DNA from: DASTFY01 sp963829955
Lineage (GTDB): Bacteria > Actinomycetota > Acidimicrobiia > Acidimicrobiales > Ilumatobacteraceae
NCBI GenBank assembly: GCA_963829955.1
Contig: CAWHKS010000002.1
Span: 62,001 to 126,000 of the forward strand
Direction: 5' to 3'
DNA: 64,000 nucleotides
A program made the position numbers and the translations under genes. Of the stretch, positions 26,034 to 35,201 are shown one piece after another. Each line of letters opens with the position of its first letter. The first letter of the stretch is position 1. The notes beneath the pieces were generated by a model. It did not search any database, was not told where the DNA came from, and saw only the letters and a program-made list of their open reading frames with translations.

Positions 26034-27026
26034 ATGCGCATCGTGGTGTTGGGGGCCGGGTCCTGGGGCACGACCGTGGCGTCGTTGGTCGTGGGCAGGC
26101 ACCCGACCGTCCTGTGGGCCCGCAAACCCGAGGTGGCGGACGAGATCAACGGGGAGCACACGAACTCGACCTACCTCGCAGGATGCGCGCTGCCGCCGAA
26201 GCTCACCGCGACCGACGACATCGAGAAGGCCGTCGCGCAGGCCGAGCTGCTGATCGTGGGTGTGCCGTCACACGGGTTCCGGGAGACGTTGATCGCGGCC
26301 AAGACGACCATCCACCCATGGATCCCGGTCGTCAGCCTGACCAAGGGACTGGAGCGGGACTCGTTGCTGCGGATGACAGAGGTCATCAAGGACGTGCTCC
26401 CCGGCCATCCGGCTGCGGCGCTCACCGGCCCGAACATCGCCCGCGAGATCATGAGTGGGCAGGCGGCGGCCAGCGTCATCGCCACCGAGGACCTCGCCGT
26501 GGCCGGAGCGCTCCAGCGCATCCTCCGCCGCGGGCTGCTGCGCATCTACACGAACCACGACGTCATCGGCTGTGAGCTCGGCGGGGCATTGAAGAACGTC
26601 GTCGCCCTGGCGTGCGGCATGGCCCAGGGCCTGTCGGTGGGGGACAACACGCGTGCCGCGGTGATGACGCGCGGACTGGCCGAGCTCACCCGCCTCGGCG
26701 TCGCCATGGGTGGCGAGCCGGCGACGTTCGCCGGGCTGGCCGGCATGGGGGACCTCATCGCCACGTGCATCAGCCCGCACAGCCGCAATCGCCACGTCGG
26801 CGAGCAGTTGGGCGCCGGAAGGCCGCTCGACGAGATCCTGGGAGAGATGTCGATGGTGGCCGAAGGCGTGAAGTCGGCGGTCACCGTCCACGAGCTGGCC
26901 GAGCGCCTGGATGTCGCCATGCCCGTGTGCGACCAGATGTACAAGGTGGTGACCGGCGCCATCAGCGCCGCCGACGCGTACAAGGGGCTCCGAACGCCCG
27001 CCGGTCACGAAGCCGACCCGGGCTGA
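26034..27026 (+). CDS. gpsA: NAD(P)-dependent glycerol-3-phosphate dehydrogenase
   Basis: 330 residues, normal length. It reduces dihydroxyacetone phosphate to sn-glycerol-3-phosphate for phospholipids. The N-terminal Rossmann loop is VVLGAGSWGTTVAS; the catalytic-domain signature GGALKNVVALACGMAQGLSVGDNTRAAVMTR... is complete, including the active-site Lys in ALKNV. The region GLAGMGDLIATCISPHSRNR is also conserved. The ATG at 26034 gives the usual short N-terminus. A hairpin follows the stop. Confidence 0.95.
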   Translation: MRIVVLGAGSWGTTVASLVVGRHPTVLWARKPEVADEINGEHTNSTYLAGCALPPKLTATDDIEKAVAQAELLIVGVPSHGFRETLIAAKTTIHPWIPVVSLTKGLERDSLLRMTEVIKDVLPGHPAAALTGPNIAREIMSGQAAASVIATEDLAVAGALQRILRRGLLRIYTNHDVIGCELGGALKNVVALACGMAQGLSVGDNTRAAVMTRGLAELTRLGVAMGGEPATFAGLAGMGDLIATCISPHSRNRHVGEQLGAGRPLDEILGEMSMVAEGVKSAVTVHELAERLDVAMPVCDQMYKVVTGAISAADAYKGLRTPAGHEADPG

Positions 27027-27031
27027 TCCGA

Positions 27032-27071
27032 GCTGAGCGGGCGACGCACAGCGTGACTGTGCTCGCTCAGC
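27032..27071. terminator. Nested hairpin after gpsA
   Basis: Outer arms GCTGAGCG (27032-27039) and CGCTCAGC (27064-27071) enclose an inner CACAG-CGTGA-CTGTG stem. It starts six bases after the gpsA stop. A rho-independent-like terminator without a T-tract. Confidence 0.5.
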
Positions 27072-27260
27072 GTGCGGCCGGCTGGCCGACACCAGCCTTC
27101 CCGCCCACCTGATCGGCGCCCGACAGGTTCGTCACGCTGCGGAAACACGGCGTTGGCTACGATTCGGGTGTCGCATCGGCACACACAGACAAGAAGACCC
27201 GCGGGCCGGCGCCCCGGAACGGAGCCGGCGGCGGGTCGTGAGGGGGCAGGAGGGCGTCTT

Positions 27261-27794
27261 GTGACGATCATCGATCCGGTGGCCATCGGCGGCCGGGACC
27301 AGGAAGATCCCGTCGGTGCGACTCCGGCGATCGGCCCGGCACGACTGCTCGAGGTGGTGTCCTCCGTGGCGGCGCAGCCCGATCTGTGGCGGCCCCGGGT
27401 TCATCACCAACTCCACCGCCGCTTCTACGAGCGGGTGGTCTCCGCGGAGGACTACGAGGTCTGGCTGATCTGCTGGGACGTCGGACAGATGACGCTGCTG
27501 CACGATCACGGCTCGTCGGCGGGCGCGTTCGTCGTGGTCGACGGTGCGCTGCTCGAGGACCACGGCAAGGCCGGGACGGGTCGGCTCCGCCAGCGACGGA
27601 TCTCGCGGGGCCGCATCATGTCGTTCGGCCCGAAGTACGTGCACAACCTGACCAATCCCGGGCCGGGCCTCGTCACCAGCATCCACGCCTACTCCCCGAG
27701 GCTCACGACCATGACGTACTACGCCGTGCTGCCCGGCGGCGCGGTCCCCGTCCGGACGCTGCCCGTGGAGTCGCCCGAGCCCGCGGCGGCGTGA
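27261..27794 (+). CDS. Cysteine dioxygenase family protein
   Basis: 177 residues from GTG with GGAGG eight bases upstream. A cupin with the HDH pair in GQMTLLHDHGSSAGAFVVVDG and a third His in SFGPKYVHNLTNPG, matching the 3-His iron site of thiol dioxygenases, followed by the TSIHAYSP segment. Members oxidise cysteine (or another thiol such as mercaptopropionate) to the sulfinate. The rhodanese gene follows after 7 bp, a common pairing in actinobacteria that suggests handling of the oxidised sulfur product. Confidence 0.82.
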   Translation: MTIIDPVAIGGRDQEDPVGATPAIGPARLLEVVSSVAAQPDLWRPRVHHQLHRRFYERVVSAEDYEVWLICWDVGQMTLLHDHGSSAGAFVVVDGALLEDHGKAGTGRLRQRRISRGRIMSFGPKYVHNLTNPGPGLVTSIHAYSPRLTTMTYYAVLPGGAVPVRTLPVESPEPAAA

Positions 27795-27801
27795 GCCGGT
27801 C

Positions 27802-28209
27802 ATGAGCGCGGCCGACGACCTGTACGAGGCGGCCGCCGCCCGCGTCCGCAGGCTGTCGCCGGCGGAGACGGTCGCCGCCGTCCGCCGTGGCGCGCTGCTG
27901 ATCGACCTTCGTCCGACGGAGTACCGCTGGCGGGAGGGTGAGGTGTCCGGCGCGATCCCGGTGCCGCGCCACGTCCTCGAGTGGCGGCTCGACCCGAACA
28001 GCGACCATCGGCTGTCCGAGCTCACCAGCCCCGACCAGGAGGTGGTACTCATGTGCTCTGAGGGTTATTCCTCCGCCCTGTCGGCCGATCTCGCCCAGCG
28101 GGAGTTGGGGCTGCGGAACGTGGCCGACCTGGAGGGCGGCTTCGCGGCGTGGAAGGAAGCCGGCCTGCCCTGGATCAGCCACGCTCCCACGCAGCTCCGT
28201 CGTTCCTGA
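27802..28209 (+). CDS. Rhodanese-like domain protein
   Basis: 135 residues, a single rhodanese domain. It has the entry LIDLRPTEYRWREGEVSGAI, the AIPVPRHVLEWR motif, the active-site loop with Cys in VVLMCSEGYSSALSA, and the closing GGFAAWKEAGLPW. The loop Cys should carry a persulfide. It sits behind the cysteine-dioxygenase-like gene and so probably transfers or scavenges sulfur in thiol oxidation. Confidence 0.9.
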   Translation: MSAADDLYEAAAARVRRLSPAETVAAVRRGALLIDLRPTEYRWREGEVSGAIPVPRHVLEWRLDPNSDHRLSELTSPDQEVVLMCSEGYSSALSADLAQRELGLRNVADLEGGFAAWKEAGLPWISHAPTQLRRS

Positions 28210-28250
28210 ACCCGGACCGGCTGAGCGTCGGTCAGGCCGGAGAGCGGGAC

Positions 28251-28269
28251 TGTTCCGCGTTGCGGGACA
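28251..28269. promoter_or_regulatory. Candidate IclR operator (TGTTCCGC-GTT-GCGGGACA)
   Basis: An imperfect 19-bp palindrome with arms TGTTCCGC and GCGGGACA (one mismatch pair), ending 30 bp before the IclR-type GTG start. IclR regulators usually bind such short palindromes in their own promoters. Its GTTCCGC half-site also occurs in the mttB/corrinoid divergent promoter near 49787. Confidence 0.4.
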
Positions 28270-28299
28270 ACGAGGGGCGCGGCGGCGTAGCCTGAGGCG

Positions 28300-29049
28300 G
28301 TGAGCACGGGGGTCCAGTCGGTGGAGCGGGCGCTCGGCATCCTGCGCGCCCTCTCGACGGGTCCGGCCCGCGTGACCGACATCGCGATCCGCACCAGCCT
28401 GCCCAAGAGCACCGTGTCCCGGCTGCTCTCGACGCTCGAAGGGCTCGACGCCGTCGAGCAGGACGGCGCCGGCGGCCCGTATCGCCTCGGGCCGCTGGTC
28501 CTCGAGATCGCCGGCACAGTGGGGCCGGCGCGGGCCCTGCCGGACGTGGCCCGGCCGTTCCTCGTCGAGTTGTCCCTTCTCACGGGGGAGGCCGCCGGGC
28601 TCAGCGTCCTGGAGGGCGCGATGGTCCGCTACCTGGACCAGACCACGCCCGTGGACGAGGTGCAGGTGCGCGACTGGACGGGTGAGGCGGTGCCGGTCCA
28701 CGTCACGCCGTCGGGCCTGGTGATGCTGGCCTTCGCTGCGGAACCCGACGTGGAGAAGGTGCTGGCCGAGGACCTGGCCACGTTCACGAACAGCACGGTC
28801 ATCGAACCGGAGGTCATCCGGCGGCGCCTGGCCGAGATCCGCACGACCGGCAGCGTGTGGTTGGTGGGGGAGTTCTCGGCTGATGCCACCTCGGTGGCGG
28901 CCCCGGTCTTCGGCGCCGACGGCACGGTGGTGGCGGCCATCCACTCCCACGGTCCGTCGTTCCGGTTCCCGGGCGAGCGGTCGCCCGTCGTCCTGGCCGG
29001 CCACGTCCGTGCCGTGGCTGACCGCCTCAGCGAGCGCCTGCGGTCCTGA
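28300..29049 (+). CDS. IclR-family transcriptional regulator
   Basis: 249 residues from GTG. N-terminal winged helix-turn-helix (SVERALGILRALSTG; TDIAIRTSLPKSTVSRLLSTL) followed by the GAF-like IclR effector domain (about 75-245) with LSVLEGAMVRYLDQ, a small-molecule pocket and the C-terminal AAPVFGADGTVVAAIHSHGP. It probably controls a catabolic operon in response to a substrate; the divergent amine or importer genes nearby are candidates. A palindrome in its own promoter suggests autoregulation. It converges on the enolase-superfamily gene. Confidence 0.9.
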   Translation: MSTGVQSVERALGILRALSTGPARVTDIAIRTSLPKSTVSRLLSTLEGLDAVEQDGAGGPYRLGPLVLEIAGTVGPARALPDVARPFLVELSLLTGEAAGLSVLEGAMVRYLDQTTPVDEVQVRDWTGEAVPVHVTPSGLVMLAFAAEPDVEKVLAEDLATFTNSTVIEPEVIRRRLAEIRTTGSVWLVGEFSADATSVAAPVFGADGTVVAAIHSHGPSFRFPGERSPVVLAGHVRAVADRLSERLRS

Positions 29050-29073
29050 TCCCCGGCTCCTCCAGGCCGAGGG

Positions 29074-29103
29074 CCCCGATCATGTGAACCCCGATCACGT
29101 GAA
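29074..29103. repeat. Tandem duplication of a 15-mer
   Basis: Two adjacent copies of CCCCGATCAYGTGAA (one C/T difference) between the iclR stop and the convergent gene. The second copy contains the stop codon and last codons of the enolase-superfamily gene. Probably a local slippage duplication. Confidence 0.5.
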
Positions 29104-30222
29104 GCTTGCCTGCCCGGAGCGGGTCGCGGCCAGGCGTTCCTCGTCCAGGTGGATGCCGAGTCCCGGCTCGTCGGTCAGCTCCAGCCAGCCCTCGCCGTCC
29201 GGCTCGAGCGGGCCGGCGAGGGGATAGTCCCGGCGGGCCGGGGTCCACTCGGGCGGATCGTAGGGGTACTCGATGAACGGGGCGTCGACCGTGCCCGCCG
29301 TCAGGTGGAGGTTGGCGAGGAGCCCGATGCCGTTGCCCCAGGTGTGCGGGGTGAACGTGCGGCCCGCGGCATCGACCTCTGCCGCCAGCCTGGCCAGGCC
29401 GGTGATGCCACCCGTGCAGACGCAGTCGGGCTGGAACACGTCCAGGCAGTCCCGAGCCAGCAGCTCGCGCAGCTCGTAGGGCTCGCGGGTCATCTCTCCG
29501 CCGGCGACGCGGATGTCCACCCGCCGGCGCAGCTCGGAGTACCCGGCGTAGTCCCCCCGGTGGAGGGGTTCCTCCATCCAGTACACCGATTCAGCGGCGA
29601 GGGCCTCCGCGACTCCGGTGGCGTGGTCCACCGTCCACGGCGGCGCGGTGTCCCACGGCATCCGCCAGCCCTGGTTGCAGTCGACCATCAGCTCGAGCCC
29701 GTCGCCGACGGCATCCCGCACGGCGTGAACCACGGCCAGGTCCTCCGCCGGGTCCGGGCGCCCGAACCGCACCTTGAGGGCCGGGAACCCCGCCGACTGC
29801 ACGCGCTGCGCCAGCTCGATCATGGCGGCGACCGGCCGGTGCACGCCGCTCGACGCGTAGGCCCGCACCCGACGGCCCCGTCCGCCCAGCAGATCCCAAA
29901 CCGGCCGCTCGTGGATCTGGCCGACCAGATCCCACAGCGCCACATCCATGGGCCACGGGCGCCCGGCGTGGAAGTCGATGTTGGAGAGCACCGCGTGGTG
30001 GCGCTCCAGGTCGAGCGGGTCCCGGCCGAGGAACAGGTCGCCGTAGTCCTCGAAGCCGTACATGGCGTCACCCGAGCCGACGCCGACGCGGCCGTCGGAG
30101 TCCGTCACCCGCACGATGGTGGCCGGGAAGTGCGTGCGAGGCCTGGTGTCCCACGAGGCTGGGAACGGCGGGTCGAGCGGCAGCCGGTGGTGTGAGATGT
30201 CGATCCGGGCGATGACGCTCAC
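29095..30222 (-). CDS. Mandelate racemase / muconate lactonizing enzyme family protein
   Basis: 375 residues, enolase superfamily. The capping domain (1-125) precedes a modified TIM barrel with catalytic-type residues in the expected order: KVR at the end of strand 2 (FPALKVRFG), the metal ligands Asp in MVDCNQGW, Glu in WMEEPL and Glu in AGGEMTRE, then DVFQPD and HTWGNG late in the barrel. The family includes sugar-acid dehydratases, racemases and betaine 2-epimerases such as HpbD; the sequence alone does not choose. It is the second gene of a leftward pair with an Fe-type alcohol dehydrogenase, 8 bp apart. Confidence 0.88.
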   Translation of the reverse strand: MSVIARIDISHHRLPLDPPFPASWDTRPRTHFPATIVRVTDSDGRVGVGSGDAMYGFEDYGDLFLGRDPLDLERHHAVLSNIDFHAGRPWPMDVALWDLVGQIHERPVWDLLGGRGRRVRAYASSGVHRPVAAMIELAQRVQSAGFPALKVRFGRPDPAEDLAVVHAVRDAVGDGLELMVDCNQGWRMPWDTAPPWTVDHATGVAEALAAESVYWMEEPLHRGDYAGYSELRRRVDIRVAGGEMTREPYELRELLARDCLDVFQPDCVCTGGITGLARLAAEVDAAGRTFTPHTWGNGIGLLANLHLTAGTVDAPFIEYPYDPPEWTPARRDYPLAGPLEPDGEGWLELTDEPGLGIHLDEERLAATRSGQASFT

Positions 30223-30229
30223 GCCGCGG

Positions 30230-31432
30230 TCACGGTCGTACGGCCGTCCAGACGGCGACGGTGCGTTCGGCGAGATTCCGAACGTCGTCGGCCGTGGGTG
30301 GGCGGCAGTTGTTGCGGACCATGGGCAGGTTCTCCTCCGTCACTATGGTCGCGGCGACGGCCGAGGGATCGAGGCCGACCTCAGGGAGCGTCGCGACGGC
30401 GGCCGGCAGCCAACTGCTCGTCCACAATGCCCGGTAGGACGCGGCCAGACCGTGAGGACCGTCGAGATCGACGCCGAGGGCCGTGGCCACCGGCCCCAAC
30501 GTGGACGGCGCGCCCTCGATGTTCCAGGTCAGGGCAGCCTCCAGCCCGACGGCAACGGCCACGCCGTGAGGGACGTGGTACAGGCTGCCCAGTGCGTGCC
30601 CGATGGCGTGCGCCATGCCGGTCCCGCAGCCGTCGATGGCCGTCCCGGCCAGGTAGGCGGCCTCCTGCAGAGCGGCTCGCGCCCGCAGGTCGCTCCCGTC
30701 AGCGACGGCGGCCGGCAGGTGGTCGCGCACCAGCTCCGCGGCTCGCAGCGCGGGCTCAGCCGGACGTTCATCCCGGCGTTGGCCCGTGGCGGCCTCGACG
30801 GCGTGGACGAACGCGTCGAGCCCGGTCCCCGTCGTGACCACGGCCGGCATCGTCGCCGTCGCCTCGGGATCGAGGACGATGACGTCGGGCAGGAGGGCGT
30901 CGCCCCACGTCCACACCTTCCGGCCCTGCTCGTCGGCCAGGACGCACGTCCGCGTGGCCTCGGCGCCCGTGCCGGACGTAGTCGGGATGGCCACGAGGGG
31001 TCGGCGGCCGGGCAGGGGGTGGCGGGCCAGCACGTAGCGGCCGATGCCCTCGTGCGACGGGTCCTCCAGCAACACTGCGACCTGCTTGGCGGTGTCCAGC
31101 GCGGAACCGCCGCCGAGGCCGATGACGAGCGGGGCGTCGAGGTGCGCGAGCGCCACTGCGCCCGCGTCCACCGACGCCACGGTCGGCTCACCCGGCGGCA
31201 CGACGTGGACGGCCGTCGCCCCGTCGACAGCCGGATCGACGCAGAGCCGGACGCGGTCGCTGTACCCGTTGGCGGCGACGGCACCGTCAGCGACGATCGC
31301 CACCGATCGGCAGCCGGCGCTCTCGCGGACCGCGCCGAGCTGCCCGAGCGAGGACCCGCCCCGCAGGACGATCGGTGGCCCGGACGACGACCCGAACGAT
31401 GAGGCTCCGCCCGCAGCGTCCACGTCCGGCAC
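30230..31432 (-). CDS. Iron-containing alcohol dehydrogenase / maleylacetate-reductase-like
   Basis: 400 residues. The NAD-binding GGGSALDTAKQVAVL motif and AIPTTSGTGAEATRTCVL lie in the N-terminal domain; the metal ligands sit in GLDAFVHAVEA (Asp/His) and MAHAIGHALGSLYHVPHG (His, His), the standard class III ADH signature. It would interconvert an alcohol or semialdehyde with NAD(H). The role in this cluster is unknown. Its start faces the importer genes across a 120-bp divergent promoter region. Confidence 0.9.
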   Translation of the reverse strand: MPDVDAAGGASSFGSSSGPPIVLRGGSSLGQLGAVRESAGCRSVAIVADGAVAANGYSDRVRLCVDPAVDGATAVHVVPPGEPTVASVDAGAVALAHLDAPLVIGLGGGSALDTAKQVAVLLEDPSHEGIGRYVLARHPLPGRRPLVAIPTTSGTGAEATRTCVLADEQGRKVWTWGDALLPDVIVLDPEATATMPAVVTTGTGLDAFVHAVEAATGQRRDERPAEPALRAAELVRDHLPAAVADGSDLRARAALQEAAYLAGTAIDGCGTGMAHAIGHALGSLYHVPHGVAVAVGLEAALTWNIEGAPSTLGPVATALGVDLDGPHGLAASYRALWTSSWLPAAVATLPEVGLDPSAVAATIVTEENLPMVRNNCRPPTADDVRNLAERTVAVWTAVRP

Positions 31433-31552
31433 CGTACAGGTGCGCTGCCGCCGGTCGTCTCCGGGCGTCTCCGGGCGGCGCCCGGGTGTCTATAGTCGGC
31501 TCGGGAGGCTCAATCGTGAGGCTCGCCGCGAACTCCAGGGGGAGTAAGGAAC
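31433..31552. promoter_or_regulatory. Divergent promoter region between ADH and importer
   Basis: The region has a direct repeat CGTCTCCGGG CGTCTCCGGG near 31457-31476, a small GCGCCCGGG palindrome-like segment and a TATAGT that could be a -10 element (31491-31496) for the rightward genes. No strong operator palindrome was seen. AGGGGGAGTAAGGA precedes the binding-protein ATG. Confidence 0.3.
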
Positions 31553-33261
31553 ATGGACTTTCGAGTATTCGATCGTGCCCGGCGCCAGGTGGGACCTCTG
31601 GAGCTCGATCTGGTCGAGTCGTACGCCAAGGGCATCCTGCCTCGCCGGGAGTTCGTGCGCCGTGGGACCCTGATCGGCCTGTCGCTGCCCGTCATCAGCG
31701 CCATCATCTCGGCCTGCGGGAGCGATGACGACGGCGGTAGCGGTGGTAGCGCCGGCACCAGCGGCGGCACGGGCACCGCGCCGGCCGGCACCGGCACCGG
31801 CGCAGCAGGCGGCACCATCAAGGTCGCCAGCCAGAAGCCGGCCGGTCCGCTCGACCCGGTCGCCATGCAGGACCTCGGCAGCTACGGGATCATCGCCCAG
31901 TGCTTCGAGTTCCTGTGCACGCTCGGCGACGACGACATCGCGCCCGGGCTGGCCGAGAGCTGGAGCCCCAACGAGGACGGCAGCGGTGTGGACGTTCAAT
32001 TTGCGCCAGGGCGTCAAGTGGCAGGACGGCTCGGACTTCACGTCCGCAGACGTCGCCGCCACCATGGACCGCCTCGTGGCAGCCGGCAACTCCGGGCTCA
32101 AGGGGGTCATCGAGGCGGGCGCGGTCGACTCGTCCGATCCCAACGTCGCTGTCTTCACCCTGGCCGGGGCGAACGGCAACTTCCCGTATCTCGTCTCGGT
32201 CTACAACGCGCAGTCGGTCATCACCCCGGTCTCCTACGAGACGGGCACCACGCTCGACGGCACGCCCAACGGGACCGGCGCGTTCAAGCTGGAGCGTTAC
32301 GACGCCGCCACCGGGGCCACTTTCGTCCGCAACGACACCTGGTGGGGCGGCCAGACGCCGCTGGACGGCTCGGAATGGCTGTTCTTCGACGACCTGGGCG
32401 CCATGGTGACCACGACGACTGCCGGCGAGGCCGACGCCATCGTGCAGTTCCAGGTCATCGGCGGAGACGCCCTGTTCAGCGACAGCAACTTCAACGTGCT
32501 GGCCTTCCAGGCCGCCACCCATCGGCAGATCTGGATGCGCTGCGACACCGGCCAGTTCGCGGACAAGCGGGTCCGCCAGGCGCTGGCCCTGACCTTCGAC
32601 CGGCGAGCAGATGATCACGACGCTCTTCCGGGACAAGGCCGACATCGCGCAACGATCACGTCATCGCCCCGTTCTACCCGTTCTTCTTCGACGGCACCCC
32701 ACAGCGGACGAGGGACATCGACGCGGCCAAGGCCCTTCTGGCCGAGGTCGGCACGCCCAACATCAGCGCTGTGCTCCACGCCGGCGACCTGCAGGAGATC
32801 CCGCAGCTGGCCCAGATCATCCAGGTCGGTGCCAAGGAAGCCGGGTTCGACCTGCAGATCGAGGTGGAGAGCCTGGACACCTTCTACGGTGCCCAGTGGT
32901 GCCCGGAGTACCCGGCCGACCCGCCCTGCTCCGGCGCCGCCGAGCTGGGCATCGTGGACTACGGCCACCGGGCCACGCCGGACGTGTACCTCAACGCCGC
33001 GCTGGCGACCAACGGCATCTGGAACTCGTCGCAGTACTCGTCGCAGGAGTTCGACGACGCCTTCAAGGAGTACCAGGGCGCCGTCGGGGTCGAGGCCCAG
33101 ATCGCCGCCTGCGAGAAGATCCAGACCGATCCTCAACGAGGACGTACCGGTCGGTCTGCCGTACTTCTACAACTACCTTGTCCGGCCACTCGAACAAGTT
33201 CCAGGGCGTGCGGGTCAGCGCCCTCGGGCAGATGTTCCTCGATCAGGCCAGCCAGGTCTGA
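31553..33261 (+). pseudogene. ABC transporter substrate-binding protein, family 5, with five frameshifts
   Basis: A DppA/OppA-like lipoprotein. The N-terminus has a Tat-type start (PRREFVRRGTLIGLSLP) and lipobox ISAC, then a Gly/Ser/Thr linker. Family sense is continuous only if the frame is changed near 31983, 32601, 32649, 33127 and 33182; each change is equivalent to removing one extra base. Segments such as TFNLRQGVKWQDGSDFTSADV, GTGAFKLERYD and FAATHRQIW-like SBP core are well kept. About 568 residues when repaired. It probably binds a peptide- or amine-like solute for the amine-demethylation genes downstream. The lack of other damage suggests sequencing error. Confidence 0.8.
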
Positions 33262-33301
33262 TCTCTCGGACGCCCGGGCCCGAGGGGAGCAAAGGGGGCC
33301 C

Positions 33302-34260
33302 ATGGCGCGCTACGTCACACGGCGGGTGATGCTGTCGATCATCACGCTCTGGTTGATCTGCACGATCGTGTTCGTGATCGTCAACGTGCTGCCCAGCGAT
33401 GTCGGTCGCAGCCTGGCCGGGCCTTTCGCCCCACAGGAGACGGTCGACCAGATCAACGAGCGCCTGGGCACCGACGACCCGCTGTTCACCCAGTACGTCA
33501 GGCTGCTCAAGAACACGGTCACGTTCGACTTCGGTGACTCGTTCCAGCAGTCCCGGCCGGTGTCCGAGGTGATCGGTGATGCGTTCTGGCGCTCCGCGAA
33601 GCTGGTCGTGCTGGCACTCGTCATGACCATCCCGCTCGCCGTGGCCGCGGGTGTGTTCGCGGCCCGACGAAAGGACAAGCTGGCCGATCGGTCGATCGTC
33701 ACCCTCGGGCTGGCCAGCTCGTCCATCCCCGATTTCGTGTCGGGCGTGGTGCTCGCCTACATCTTCGGCGTGCTCCTGGGATGGTTCCCGGTCCGGGCGC
33801 TGGCGCCTGACGGCTCGAGCCTCCTGACCCAACTCCACCATCTCTTCCTGCCCGCGCTGGCGCTCGTCGATCGTGTACTTCGGCTACATCGCCCGCATCA
33901 CCCGGGCGGGGATGATCAAGGCCCTCGACTCCGACTACACCCGCACCGCGGCGATGAAGGGGCTGTCCAACCGCCAGATCCTCCACCGCCACGTCCTGCG
34001 CAACGGGCTGCAACCGACGGTGGCGGTGGTCGGCATCCAGATCGGCTACCTGTTCGGCAGCCTGGTGGCCTTGGAGATCATCTTCAGCTACCCGGGCATC
34101 GGCTCGACGATCTACAACGCCGCCTCCCGCAAGGACCTTCCGGTGCTCCAGGCGGCCGTGATCCTTGGTGGGCATCATCTACATGCTGACGACGCTGGCC
34201 GCCGATCTGACCATCGCTTGGATGAACCCCCGGGCCAGAGTCGTGGCGGCCGAGCAGTGA
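33302..34260 (+). pseudogene. ABC transporter permease, DppB/OppB-like, two frameshifts
   Basis: The N-terminus MARYVTRRVMLSIITLWLIC and the LGTDDPLFTQYVRLLKNTVTFDFGDS segment are typical of DppB-type permeases. The frame changes near 33870 (an extra G in GTC-ATC) and near 34166 (extra T), after which MNPRARVVAAEQ ends the protein. The cytoplasmic EAA-like loop (DYTRTAAMKGLSNRQILHRHVLRN) is intact. About 319 residues when repaired. The stop overlaps the GTG of the next permease. Confidence 0.82.
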
Positions 34261-35192
34261 CGACTTTCCACTCCGGCGTCGGCGGCGTGCCGGACGAGCC
34301 GGCCGACCTCCCGCAGGACCAGCCCGCCCTCCCCACCTCGCTGGAGCAGGCGCGGGCCGAACGGCGCCTCGCCCGCAAGGAGCAATGGCGGCTGCTCCGC
34401 CGGCGGCCCGGGTTCATCATCGGCTGCGTCATCTTCCTCTTCTGGCTCGTGTGCGCCATCGGGGGAGACCGCATCACCCCGTTCGACCCCATCAACGACC
34501 TCGGCATCCCCCTCCAGCGCCCCGATAGCGAGCACTGGTTCGGTACCGACGATCTGGGCCGTGATGTGTTCTCGAGGGTCATGGCCGGCGCCCGCGACGT
34601 GCTGATCATCTCGTTCATCGCGGCGTCGATCGCCGTCATCGTCGGTTCCATGCTGGGCCTGATCATGGGCTACGTCCGGGGTATTGCCGACGAGGCCATC
34701 GGGCGTGTCATCGAGGCGCTGCTCTCGATCCCGGTCGTGCTCATCGGCCTTCTGATCATCTCCGTGCTGGGGGCCTCCAAGCCGGTCGTCATCTTCACCG
34801 TTGCTGCTCTCTTCACGCCGATCGTGGCCCGCACCGTGCGAGCGGCGGTGCTGACGGAGGCCCAACTCGACTACGTGGAGGCCGCGAAGCTGCGAGGCGA
34901 GTCCGGGCTCTTCATCATGACGAGGGAGATCCTGCCGAACGTGCTGCCGGTGATCGTGGTGGAGTTCACGGTGCGCGTCGGGTATGCCATCTTCACCGTG
35001 GCAACGCTCTCATTTCTCGGTGCCGGCATCCAGGTCCCGTCGCCGGACTGGGGTTTGACGATCTCTCAGACCTACACCCTCATCCCGGCCGGCCAGTGGT
35101 GGCCGACGTTGTTCCCGGCGCTCGCCATAGCCTCTCTGGTCATCGCCGTGAACCTCATCGCCGACTCGATCCACGCGGTGTCCGACGCATGA
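34257..35192 (+). CDS. ABC transporter permease, DppC/OppC-like
   Basis: 311 residues from a GTG overlapping the previous stop. An N-terminal cytoplasmic segment (RRRPGFIIGCVIFLFWLVCAI begins helix 1), the HWFGTDDLGRDVFSRVMAGAR motif characteristic of OppC/DppC, five or six membrane helices and the EAA loop (LDYVEAAKLRGESGLFIMTREILPN) are all present. It is the only intact frame of the importer operon and pairs with the DppB-like subunit to form the channel. Confidence 0.92.
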   Translation: MTTFHSGVGGVPDEPADLPQDQPALPTSLEQARAERRLARKEQWRLLRRRPGFIIGCVIFLFWLVCAIGGDRITPFDPINDLGIPLQRPDSEHWFGTDDLGRDVFSRVMAGARDVLIISFIAASIAVIVGSMLGLIMGYVRGIADEAIGRVIEALLSIPVVLIGLLIISVLGASKPVVIFTVAALFTPIVARTVRAAVLTEAQLDYVEAAKLRGESGLFIMTREILPNVLPVIVVEFTVRVGYAIFTVATLSFLGAGIQVPSPDWGLTISQTYTLIPAGQWWPTLFPALAIASLVIAVNLIADSIHAVSDA

Positions 35193-35201
35193 GCCGAGAT
35201 C

